A stretch of 60,764 nucleotides of DNA from Candidatus Methylomirabilota bacterium. GTDB taxonomy: Bacteria; Methylomirabilota; Methylomirabilia; Rokubacteriales; CSP1-6. Where the stretch lies: contig DASYVT010000008.1 of the NCBI GenBank assembly GCA_035936835.1, forward strand, positions 1 to 60,764, given 5' to 3'. Below, piece by piece: positions 27,425-35,099 of this stretch (positions are counted from its first letter, which is position 1; every line of letters begins with the position of its first letter). The notes under the pieces were generated by a model. It was given only the letters and a program-made list of their open reading frames with translations, was not told where the DNA came from and ran no database searches. Both the position numbers and the translations under genes were made by a program.

Positions 27425-28083
27425 ACGACGACTTCGACTACCCCATCATGTCGAGGGCTGTGATCCTGGGCGACAAGGACACCGTCGCCCGGAAGACCCA
27501 CGAAGGCCTCGCCCTCGAGATGGATCCCAAGGAGCTGATCTTTCGCGGCCTGATCCCCGGCATGGACGTCGTGGGAGAGAAGTTCAGGCGCAACGAGTAC
27601 TACGTGCCCCAGGTGCTGCTCTCCGCGCGCGCCATGTACGCCGGGCTGGACCTCCTCAAGCCCCTCATCACCAAGGCGGGCGGCGACGGGCAGTCGCTCG
27701 GCGTGGTCGTCATCGGCACGGCGCAGGGCGACCTCCACGACATCGGCAAGAACCTCGTCGCCATGATGCTCGAGGGCGCGGGCTTCAAGGTGCACAACCT
27801 CGGACGTGACGTCTCGCCTGAGAAGTTTGTCGCGGCGGTCGAGGAGCACGGCGCGCAGATCGTGGGCATCTCGGCGCTCATGACCACGACCATGCCCGCC
27901 ATGAAGCGCACCATCGACGCGCTGGAGAAGGCGGGCGTCCGCGCCCGCGTCAAGGTGATGATCGGCGGCGCCCCGGTGAGCCAGGCCTATGCCGACGAGA
28001 TCGGCGCCGACGGCTACGCGCGGGACTCGACCATCGCGGTGGTGCGCGCCAAGGAGCTCCTCGGCGTGGCGGCGGCGACCTGA
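27421..28083 (+). CDS. Corrinoid (cobalamin-binding) protein, MtbC/MetH-type
   Basis: 220-residue methyl carrier. Residues 1-85 are the helical cap (B12-binding_2) and 90-215 the Rossmann-like B12-binding domain with the base-off ligand His106 in GDLHDIGKN; GISALMTTTMPAM and VMIGGAPVSQAYADEIGADGYARD complete the signature. It is methylated by one methyltransferase and demethylated by another. The ATG overlaps the preceding stop, and the homocysteine methyltransferase gene overlaps its own stop by 1 nt. These neighbours point to a methionine-forming system. Confidence 0.95.
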   Translation: MNDDFDYPIMSRAVILGDKDTVARKTHEGLALEMDPKELIFRGLIPGMDVVGEKFRRNEYYVPQVLLSARAMYAGLDLLKPLITKAGGDGQSLGVVVIGTAQGDLHDIGKNLVAMMLEGAGFKVHNLGRDVSPEKFVAAVEEHGAQIVGISALMTTTMPAMKRTIDALEKAGVRARVKVMIGGAPVSQAYADEIGADGYARDSTIAVVRAKELLGVAAAT

Positions 28084-29003
28084 TGGCGCGCCCGCGCGGC
28101 TGGGAGATCGTCGAGCGTGCGAAGGCGGGGGAGCGCCTGGTCTTCGACGGCGGCTACGGCACGGCGCTCTTCGCGGCGGGGCTCCTCAACGGCGCCTGCC
28201 CCGAGCTCTGGAACGACACCCACCCGGAGGTCGTCCGCGGCATCCACAAGGGTTACTTCGACGCGGGCTCGGACTTCGTCGAGACCAACACCTTCGGCGG
28301 CACCCGGCTCAAGCTCAACGAATACCAGATCGGTGACCGGACCCGCGAACTGAACGATAAGGGCGCGCGGCTGGCGCGCTCGGTCTGCCCGCCCGGCGGC
28401 TACGTGGCGGGCTCGATCGGCCCGACGAGCCGCCTGCCGGTCGAGTACGAGCCCCTCGGTGACACCAGCGACGAGGAGTACGTCGCTACCTTTAAAGAGC
28501 AGGCCCTGGCGCTGGCCGAAGGCGGGGTGGACATCTTCGCCGTCGAGACCATGATGTTTCCCCAGGAGGCCACCGCCGCGATCAAGGCGTGCAAGGCGGT
28601 CACCGACCTGCCGGTCATGGCGACCATGTTCTTCCAATACGAGGAAATGCACGACCGGGATCGGACCATGTGGGGCGAGAGCCCGGCCGACGTGGCGAAG
28701 GGCCTGCTCGGCGCGGGCGCCGACATCGTCGGCATGAACTGCGGCCGCGGCCCCGACCGCGCGATCGTGATCATCCGCGAGATGCGGGCGGTGACCGACG
28801 CGCCGCTCATCGCGTACCCCAACGCCGGGCTGCCCATCACCAAGGGCGACACCACGACCTACGAGCTTGGGCCCGAGGCCATGGCCAAGGACTACCCGGC
28901 GCTGCTGGACGCCGGCTGCAACATCGTCGGCGCGTGCTGCGGTTCGGATCCGGGCCACATCCGCCTCATCGCCGAGGTCGCGCGCTCCCGCCGCAGCACG
29001 TGA
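28083..29003 (+). CDS. Homocysteine S-methyltransferase family protein
   Basis: 306-residue TIM-barrel zinc enzyme that transfers a methyl group to homocysteine. The three zinc Cys are C220 (MNCGRGPD) and C285-C286 (GACCGSDPGHI). Other family segments: LVFDGGYGTALFAAG, FVETNTFGGTRLKLNEY, GSIGPTSRLP. Because it sits directly between a corrinoid protein and a MetH-type activation protein, methylcobamide is the likely methyl source. The ATG overlaps the corrinoid gene's stop by one base and its own stop overlaps the next GTG (GTGA). Confidence 0.94.
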   Translation: MARPRGWEIVERAKAGERLVFDGGYGTALFAAGLLNGACPELWNDTHPEVVRGIHKGYFDAGSDFVETNTFGGTRLKLNEYQIGDRTRELNDKGARLARSVCPPGGYVAGSIGPTSRLPVEYEPLGDTSDEEYVATFKEQALALAEGGVDIFAVETMMFPQEATAAIKACKAVTDLPVMATMFFQYEEMHDRDRTMWGESPADVAKGLLGAGADIVGMNCGRGPDRAIVIIREMRAVTDAPLIAYPNAGLPITKGDTTTYELGPEAMAKDYPALLDAGCNIVGACCGSDPGHIRLIAEVARSRRST

Positions 29004-29734
29004 GCGCGGCGCTCGACGTCCGCTCGCCGCTCCCCGCCGTCTTCCAGGATGTCCCGCTGCGCGTGGACCGCGACGAGGTCTTGCGCTTCCAGGGCTACAA
29101 GAAGGGCATCGATATCCCGGATGCCGCCGTGCTCTTGCTCTTCGACGAGGCGTTGGCGCTCGGCGAGTCGCTGATCGAGCCTCGCGTCGTCTACCGCGGC
29201 AGCCGCGTGACGGGGCAGGGGCCCGACCTGATCGAAGCCGGCGGCGAGCGGCTCAAGATCCCCGAGATCGGCAGGCTCTGGGGCTCGCTCGAGGCGATCG
29301 GGGCGGGCATCTGCACCGTGGGGTCTGCCATCGAGGAGCGAGTGCGCGAGCTGTGGGATAGGCGAGAGCTGCCGCTGGCGGTCATGCTCGACAGCGTCGG
29401 CTCGGCGGCGGTCGAGAGCCTTGCGGAGTACGCCAACGACCTCCTGTGCCAGGCGGCCATTCCCGCAGGGCTCAAGGTGACCAACCGGGTCAGCCCCGGC
29501 TATGCCGGGTGGGATACCGCCGAACAGGCGACCCTCTTCCGCATCTGCCACGGCGGGCCCATCGGCGTGACGCTCAATGACTCCTGCGTGATGAGCCCTG
29601 GCAAGAGCATCTCCTTCCTGGTCGGCGTCGGGCCCGAGGCGCGGGTGGACCACTACTTCACCCAGTGCCGCCGCTGCTGGATGCCCGACTGCGCCTATCG
29701 CCGCGCCCCCGCCGCCACCACGGTGCGCCGGTAG
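29000..29734 (+). CDS. Stand-alone methionine-synthase activation-domain protein
   Basis: 244-residue protein resembling the C-terminal reactivation (AdoMet-binding) domain of MetH, which reductively methylates cob(II)alamin. RVSPGYAGWDTAEQ corresponds to the MetH RxxPGY AdoMet loop, and LNDSCVMSPGKSISFLVGVG follows as in stand-alone versions. The C-terminus adds QCRRCWMPDCAYRRA, a Cys-x2-Cys-x4-Cys cluster not found in MetH, possibly a metal or Fe-S site. The GTG at 29000 overlaps the upstream stop by 4 nt. Partner: the corrinoid protein two genes upstream. Confidence 0.88.
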   Translation: MSAALDVRSPLPAVFQDVPLRVDRDEVLRFQGYKKGIDIPDAAVLLLFDEALALGESLIEPRVVYRGSRVTGQGPDLIEAGGERLKIPEIGRLWGSLEAIGAGICTVGSAIEERVRELWDRRELPLAVMLDSVGSAAVESLAEYANDLLCQAAIPAGLKVTNRVSPGYAGWDTAEQATLFRICHGGPIGVTLNDSCVMSPGKSISFLVGVGPEARVDHYFTQCRRCWMPDCAYRRAPAATTVRR

Positions 29735-29771
29735 GGTTCCGCCGTGTCCTGGTGATACGATGGCCGGTGAG

Positions 29772-30293
29772 ATGGCGGACAACGTGATCCTCGTGGGCTT
29801 CATGGGGGCGGGCAAGTCTTCGGTCGGGCGCATCCTGGCCACGCGGCTCGGGCGCTGCTTCGTCGAGACGGACGAGATGATCACCGCCACAGAGGGCCGG
29901 CCCATCCCGGAGATCTTCGCCGAGAAGGGAGAGGTGCACTTCCGCGCGCTCGAGGACGAGGCGGTGCGACTCCTCGCCCTCAAGCGGGGCGACGTGATCG
30001 CCACGGGTGGCGGGCTGCCCTGCGGCCAGGGTCGCGCCGAAGCGCTTCGCGCCATCGGCACCGTGGTGTGGCTCTCGGGTGACTTCGAATCGCTCTACGA
30101 GCGCGCCCTCCGGGGCGGCGACCGCCCGATGCTCAGTGACAAGACGCGCGAGCAGGCCGAGGCGCTCTACGCGGCGCGCATTCCCTTCTACGCCAAGGCA
30201 GACCTCACGATGGACACGACGGGGCTCACCCCCGACCAGGTCGCGGCGCGAGTGGCCGCGGCGCTGGCAGAGCGTGAGAGGCAGGCCGTCTGA
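29772..30293 (+). CDS. aroK: Shikimate kinase
   Basis: 173-residue kinase phosphorylating shikimate in aromatic amino acid synthesis. Walker A GFMGAGKSS near residues 9-17, ETDEMI (Asp for Mg/shikimate), FR shikimate-binding in GEVHFRALEDEAV, GGGLPC, and lid region RGGDRPML. The ATG at 29772 begins the family N-terminus (MADNVILVGFMG) and has a possible -10 box (TACGAT) 10 nt upstream; an ATG at 29760 is the alternative. It sits inside the methyl-transfer cluster, and its stop overlaps the next start by 1 nt. A functional tie to methionine synthesis is not obvious. Confidence 0.94.
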   Translation: MADNVILVGFMGAGKSSVGRILATRLGRCFVETDEMITATEGRPIPEIFAEKGEVHFRALEDEAVRLLALKRGDVIATGGGLPCGQGRAEALRAIGTVVWLSGDFESLYERALRGGDRPMLSDKTREQAEALYAARIPFYAKADLTMDTTGLTPDQVAARVAAALAERERQAV

Positions 30294-32140
30294 TGCCCGC
30301 GCCCTTCCTCGAGCGACTTCGCGAGCGGCCCCTCCTTGGCGACGGCGCCATGGGCACCATGCTCTACGCCCGCGGCGTGCCGCTCGACGCCTGCTTCGAC
30401 GTGCTCAACGTCAACGAGCCCAAGATCGTCCAGGGCATCCACGCCGAGTACATCCAGGCCGGCTCCGACTGGATCGAGACGAACACGTTCGGCGCCAACC
30501 GCTTCAAGCTGAGTATCCATGGTCTCGCCGCGCGCGTGCGGGACATCAACCTCAGCGGCGCCAAGCTGGCGCGCGACGTGCGCGAGACGATGGGGCGAGA
30601 CGTCTTCGTGCTGGGTTCGATCGGCCCGCTCGGCAAGTACCTGGCCCCGCTCGGGTCGGTCACGCAAGAGGAGGCGCGCGCGACATTCCTCGAACAGGCC
30701 GAGGGGCTGCTCGAGGGCGGGGTGGACGCCTTCGTCGCCGAGACCTTCTCGGATCTCGTCGAGCTGCGGCTGGCCGTCGAGGCGATCCGCACCATCACCG
30801 ATCTGCCGGTCATCGCCTCGGTCGCCTTCACCCAGGACCACGTCACCTTCCTCGGCCACACGCCGGTCGAGGTCGCGAGGACGCTCCGCGCGCTGCCCAT
30901 CCAGGGGCTCGGCGCCAACTGCTCCGTCGGCTCGAGCACGCTCTACGAAGTGCTGGAGCAGATGCTGCCCGAGGCCGCAGGTCTGCCGGTGATCATCCAG
31001 CCGAACGCCGGGCTGCCGAGCCGCGTGGGCGAGCGCCTGATTTACATCTCGTCGCCCGCATACATGGCCGAATACGCGGCGCGGATGATCGGGGCGGGCG
31101 CCCGCCTCGTGGGCGGCTGCTGCGGCACGACGGCCGACCACATCCGCGCCATGCGCGAGGTGGTGGACCGTCACGTGCCGCGCTCCGGCGCCGGGAAGGC
31201 GGCCGAGCCGCGGCGCGCGCGCGTCGAGGCGAGCCCGGCGCCGACACTGCCGACGACCGCCGCTCCGACGCTGCTTCAACGCAAAGTCGACGCGGGGGCG
31301 TTTCTCGTGACGGTCGAGCTGGACCCGCCGCGCGGACACAACATCGAGAAGCTCGTCCAGGGCGCCAAGCTCCTCAAGGAGCGGGGCGTCGAGATCGTGG
31401 ACATCAACGACGGCTCGCTCGGGCGGGTGCGCATGTCGGTGCTGCCCACGGCCATCCTGGTCCGCGAGGCGACGGGGCTCGACGTCAACATGCACTTCAC
31501 CTGCCGCGACCGGAACCTGATGGGCATCCAGGCCGACGTGCTCGGAGCCCACGCGCTGGATATCCGGAACATCCTCGCGATGACGGGCGACCCGCCCCGC
31601 ACGGGCGACTACGTCGATGCCACCGCCGTGTTCGACGTGGACGCCATCGGGCTCATCCGCATTTTGCAGGGTATGAACGAAGGGCGCGACGCCACGGGCA
31701 ACTCCGTCGGCGAGCCCACGGCCTTCTGCGTGGGCGCGGCGCTCGACCCCGCGGCGGCCGATCCCGGGCGCGAGATGGAGCGGCTCCTCGCCAAGGCGGA
31801 GGCGGGCGCGCGCTGGTGCCAGACCCAGCCGGTCTACGACCTCGAGGTGCTGGAGCGCTTCTTCGCGCGCACCCGCTCACCGATCCCGGTTGTGGTCGGC
31901 GTGCTGCCGCTGCACTCGTCCCGCCATGCCGAGTTCCTCCACAACGAGGTGCCCGGCATCACCGTCCCCGACGCCGTGCGCGCGCGCATGAAGGACGCGG
32001 GCGACCGCGGTCTGCGCGCGGGGATCGAGACGGCCCAGGCGCTGGTCCGACAGATCCGCGGCCACTATGCCGGCGTGTACCTCATGCCCTCGTTCGGCCG
32101 CTTCGAGGTTGTCGCGGAAGTGCTCGACGCGCTCCAGTAG
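30293..32140 (+). CDS. Bifunctional homocysteine S-methyltransferase / methylenetetrahydrofolate reductase
   Basis: 615-residue fusion. Residues 1-290 are a homocysteine methyltransferase TIM barrel with zinc ligands C210 (GANCSVGS) and C276-C277 (GGCCGTTADHI). A 30-residue Pro/Ala linker follows. Residues 325-610 are a MetF-like FAD barrel (LVTVELDPPRGHNIEKL, DINDGSLGRVRMS, HFTCRDRNL, MTGDPPRTGDY, WCQTQPVYDLEVLERF). The layout matches YitJ-type proteins. MetF makes methyl-THF from methylene-THF and could feed the corrinoid cassette upstream. The ATG overlaps the aroK stop by one base. Confidence 0.95.
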   Translation: MPAPFLERLRERPLLGDGAMGTMLYARGVPLDACFDVLNVNEPKIVQGIHAEYIQAGSDWIETNTFGANRFKLSIHGLAARVRDINLSGAKLARDVRETMGRDVFVLGSIGPLGKYLAPLGSVTQEEARATFLEQAEGLLEGGVDAFVAETFSDLVELRLAVEAIRTITDLPVIASVAFTQDHVTFLGHTPVEVARTLRALPIQGLGANCSVGSSTLYEVLEQMLPEAAGLPVIIQPNAGLPSRVGERLIYISSPAYMAEYAARMIGAGARLVGGCCGTTADHIRAMREVVDRHVPRSGAGKAAEPRRARVEASPAPTLPTTAAPTLLQRKVDAGAFLVTVELDPPRGHNIEKLVQGAKLLKERGVEIVDINDGSLGRVRMSVLPTAILVREATGLDVNMHFTCRDRNLMGIQADVLGAHALDIRNILAMTGDPPRTGDYVDATAVFDVDAIGLIRILQGMNEGRDATGNSVGEPTAFCVGAALDPAAADPGREMERLLAKAEAGARWCQTQPVYDLEVLERFFARTRSPIPVVVGVLPLHSSRHAEFLHNEVPGITVPDAVRARMKDAGDRGLRAGIETAQALVRQIRGHYAGVYLMPSFGRFEVVAEVLDALQ

Positions 32141-32158
32141 TCTTCCCGGGGGACTCCG

Positions 32159-33505
32159 ATGGCCGATCTCCACGACGTCACCGCAGCCGAGGCCGCGCGC
32201 CGCATCCGTGCCGGCGCGCTGTCGCCCTCCAACCTGCTCGCGTCCTGCCTCAAGCGCATCGACGCGGTCGAGCCCGTCCTCAAGGCCTGGGTGCACCTCG
32301 ACCGCGATGCCGCCTCCCGCGTCGCGGTCCAGCGGGACATCGAGGCGCGCGAGGGACGCTTCATGGGGCCGCTCCACGGCGTGCCCGTCGCGCTCAAGGA
32401 CATCTACGACGCCGCCGGGCTCGTGACGACGTCAGGAGTAGGCGTCTGGGGGCACCGCCGTCCGACCGTGGACGCGGTGTCCGTCGCGCGACTGCGGGCC
32501 GCGGGAGCCGTCATCCTGGGCAAGGTCACGACGACGCCGTTCGCGCTCCGCGACCCGACGGCGACATGCAACCCGTGGAATCCCGACCATACGCCGGGCG
32601 GATCGTCGAGCGGCTCGGGCGCGGCGGTCGGCTCGCGCATGGTGCCGCTGGCGCTCGGCACGCAGACCGTCGGCTCAGTGCTGCGCCCGGCCGCCTACTG
32701 CGGCGCGGTCGGCTTCAAGCCGACTCACGGGCGCATCAGCGCGGTCGGCGTGACGCCGCTGGCGTGGAGCCTGGACCACGTGGGCGTGCTCTGCCGCTCC
32801 GTCGAGGACGCGGCGCTGGCGCTCACGGTCATGGCCGGTCACGATCCAGCGGACCCTCTCTCGGCGGCGATGCCCGTGGAGGATTACCTCGCCGCGCTGG
32901 CGGTACCGGCGGCCCCACGGATTGGGGTGCTGCGGCCGCTGATCGGGCGCGCCGAGCCCGCCAACGCGGCGCACATCGACGCGATTCTCGAGACGCTTCG
33001 CGCGGCAGGCGCGCAGGTCGAGGAGGCCCCGCTCGCGGCTTCGTTCGAGGGTCTTCATGCGGCGGGAGACACCGTTTCGCGCGCCGAGGCGGCCGCCTTC
33101 CACCGCGACCTCTACGCGCGGCATTCGGCCGAGTACCCGAAGCACATCGGCGAGGCCGTCAAGGCCGGCCACGGCATCGCCGCCGTGGACTACATCGCCG
33201 CCCAGGCCCACCGGCGTGCGTTCACCAAAGACATGGGCGCGGTCGCGGCGCGCTACGACGCGCTCGTCTCGCCGACGGCGGCCGGCCCCGCGCCGAAGGG
33301 GCTCGAGTCCACTGGCGATCCGTACTACTGCGCGCCTTGGAGCTTCGCCGGCATGCCGTCGATCTCGCTGCCCACCGGGCTCGCGCTCGACGGGCTGCCG
33401 TTCGCCGTCCAGCTGAGCGGCGCGCCGTGGTGCGAGGCGCGGCTGCTGGCCGCGGCGACTTGGTGCGAGCGGGTCATCGGCTTCAAAGAGACGCCGCGTG
33501 CTTGA
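32159..33505 (+). CDS. Amidase-signature family amidase
   Basis: 448-residue amidase, a second member of the family in this window. Triad: Lys80 in GVPVALKD, cis-Ser149 in GGSSSGSG, nucleophile Ser173 in GTQTVGSVLRP. The nucleophile loop has V171 where most amidases have Gly. The ATG follows a G-rich Shine-Dalgarno sequence (GGGGGAC). The last 8 nt overlap the start of the D-aminoacylase gene, so the two hydrolases are made together, perhaps for amide or N-acyl amino acid breakdown. Substrate unknown. Confidence 0.92.
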   Translation: MADLHDVTAAEAARRIRAGALSPSNLLASCLKRIDAVEPVLKAWVHLDRDAASRVAVQRDIEAREGRFMGPLHGVPVALKDIYDAAGLVTTSGVGVWGHRRPTVDAVSVARLRAAGAVILGKVTTTPFALRDPTATCNPWNPDHTPGGSSSGSGAAVGSRMVPLALGTQTVGSVLRPAAYCGAVGFKPTHGRISAVGVTPLAWSLDHVGVLCRSVEDAALALTVMAGHDPADPLSAAMPVEDYLAALAVPAAPRIGVLRPLIGRAEPANAAHIDAILETLRAAGAQVEEAPLAASFEGLHAAGDTVSRAEAAAFHRDLYARHSAEYPKHIGEAVKAGHGIAAVDYIAAQAHRRAFTKDMGAVAARYDALVSPTAAGPAPKGLESTGDPYYCAPWSFAGMPSISLPTGLALDGLPFAVQLSGAPWCEARLLAAATWCERVIGFKETPRA

Positions 33506-35087
33506 CCTCAAGATCGTGGGCGGGCAGGTGCTGGACGGCACGGGCGCGCCCGCAGTGCGGGCCGATGTCGGTGTCACGGGAGACAGCATCACGGCGGTCG
33601 GCGATCTCTCGCGCGAGCCCGCGGGAGAGACCGTCGAGGCAGCGGGGCTGACAGTCGCGCCGGGCTTCATCGACATGCACTCGCACTCGGACTGGCGCCT
33701 CTTCGAGAACCGCCGCGCCGAGTCCAAGATCCGCCAGGGCGTCACGACGGAGGTCGTCGGCAACTGCGGCTTCTCTCCCGCGCCGGTCAGCGACGAGTTT
33801 CGAGAGGACATGAAGGGCTTCGCCCCCTACCTCGGCCACGGCATGGACTTCTCATGGCGCTCGGTCAAGGACTTCCTCCGCCGCTACGAGGACGACGGGC
33901 TCGCCCTCAACGTGGCGCAGCTCATCGGGCATGGCACGCTGAGGCTCGCGGTGATGGGCTTCGCCCGGCGGCCGCCGTCGGCGAAAGAGCTCGCCCGGAT
34001 GCGGAGCCTCATGGAGTCGGCCATGGCCGACGGCGCCTGCGGCCTGTCGACGGGGCTGATCTACGCCCCCGGCTCCTATTCGGAGACGCGGGAGATCGTC
34101 GAGATCGCGCGCGCCGCCGCGCGCGGGGGCTTCTACGCGAGCCACATCCGCGACGAAGGGGCGAAGCTCCTCGACTCGGTCGCCGAGGCCATCCGCGTCG
34201 GTGAAGAGGGCGGTCTGCCGGTCCAGGTGAGCCACATCAAGGCGGCGGGCCGGCCCCACTGGGGCAGGGTGAAGGACGCCCTCAGCCTGATCGACGCCGC
34301 GCGCGCGAGAGGGCTCGACATCATGGCCGATGTCTACCCGTACACGGCTTCGAGCACGACGATCCGGACTCTCCTGCCGGACTCTGCCCTCGAGGGTGGC
34401 ATCGAGGCGATGCTGGGCCGTCTCCGCGACCCGGCGGCGCGCGCGCGGATCCGCGACGAGATGGCGCACGGGGCCGTCCTGGCGCGCGGCGTCGGCTGGG
34501 GCGACATCATGATCGCGTATGCGCCCTCGCGCCCCGAGGCGCAGGGGCTGAGGCTCGACGAGATCGGCAGGCGCTGGGGCAGGGACCCGGTCGATTGCGC
34601 CTTCGAGGTCATCGAGGCCGAGAAGGGGAAGGGCTTCGTCATCCTCTTCCAGCTCGACGAGGCGGACCTCCGGAAGGCGCTCGTCCACCCCCACGTGATG
34701 ATCGGCTCCGACGGCTCGTCCCTCGTGGCGACGGGGCAGCTCTCCGTGGGCAAGCCTCATCCGCGCAGCTATGGGACGTTTCCGCGCGTGCTCGGCCGCT
34801 ACGTCCGCGACGAGGGCGTCCTGACCCTGCCCGCCGCCATCCACAAGATGACAGGGATGCCCGCGGCGCGGCTCGGTTTGAAGGATCGCGGCGCCATCCG
34901 CGCCGGCGCCAAGGCCGACGTCGTCGCCTTCTCGCCAGGGCGCGTCGCCGATCTCGCGACGTATGAGGACCCGCACCGCTACGCCGCCGGGATCGAGCAC
35001 GTGATCGTCAACGGCCGCGCCGTCGTGCGAGGCGGCGAGCATACCGGGAATCTTCCCGGGCGCGTGCTCAGGCCCGCGGCGGCGTAG
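33498..35087 (+). CDS. N-acyl-D-amino-acid deacylase (D-aminoacylase) family amidohydrolase
   Basis: 529-residue zinc amidohydrolase. Metal-site motif FIDMHSHSDW with H61 and H63; EVVGNCGFSPAPV supplies the bridging Cys seen in D-aminoacylases; ASHIRDEG and QVSHIKAAG carry further His ligands; IGSDGSSL has the catalytic Asp; HPRSYGTFPRVLGRYVR is a family hallmark. The GTG start overlaps the amidase gene by 8 nt. It likely cleaves N-acyl-D-amino acids or related cyclic amides. Confidence 0.93.
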   Translation: MLDLKIVGGQVLDGTGAPAVRADVGVTGDSITAVGDLSREPAGETVEAAGLTVAPGFIDMHSHSDWRLFENRRAESKIRQGVTTEVVGNCGFSPAPVSDEFREDMKGFAPYLGHGMDFSWRSVKDFLRRYEDDGLALNVAQLIGHGTLRLAVMGFARRPPSAKELARMRSLMESAMADGACGLSTGLIYAPGSYSETREIVEIARAAARGGFYASHIRDEGAKLLDSVAEAIRVGEEGGLPVQVSHIKAAGRPHWGRVKDALSLIDAARARGLDIMADVYPYTASSTTIRTLLPDSALEGGIEAMLGRLRDPAARARIRDEMAHGAVLARGVGWGDIMIAYAPSRPEAQGLRLDEIGRRWGRDPVDCAFEVIEAEKGKGFVILFQLDEADLRKALVHPHVMIGSDGSSLVATGQLSVGKPHPRSYGTFPRVLGRYVRDEGVLTLPAAIHKMTGMPAARLGLKDRGAIRAGAKADVVAFSPGRVADLATYEDPHRYAAGIEHVIVNGRAVVRGGEHTGNLPGRVLRPAAA

Positions 35088-35099
35088 GGTCGGGTCGCG

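Noticed and set aside
29756-29761. Promoter within the methyl-transfer cluster before aroK
   Set aside because: TACGAT 10 nt before the 29772 ATG is a weak match and the gene lies only 25-37 nt after the preceding stop. Cotranscription is as likely, so it is mentioned only as support for the start.
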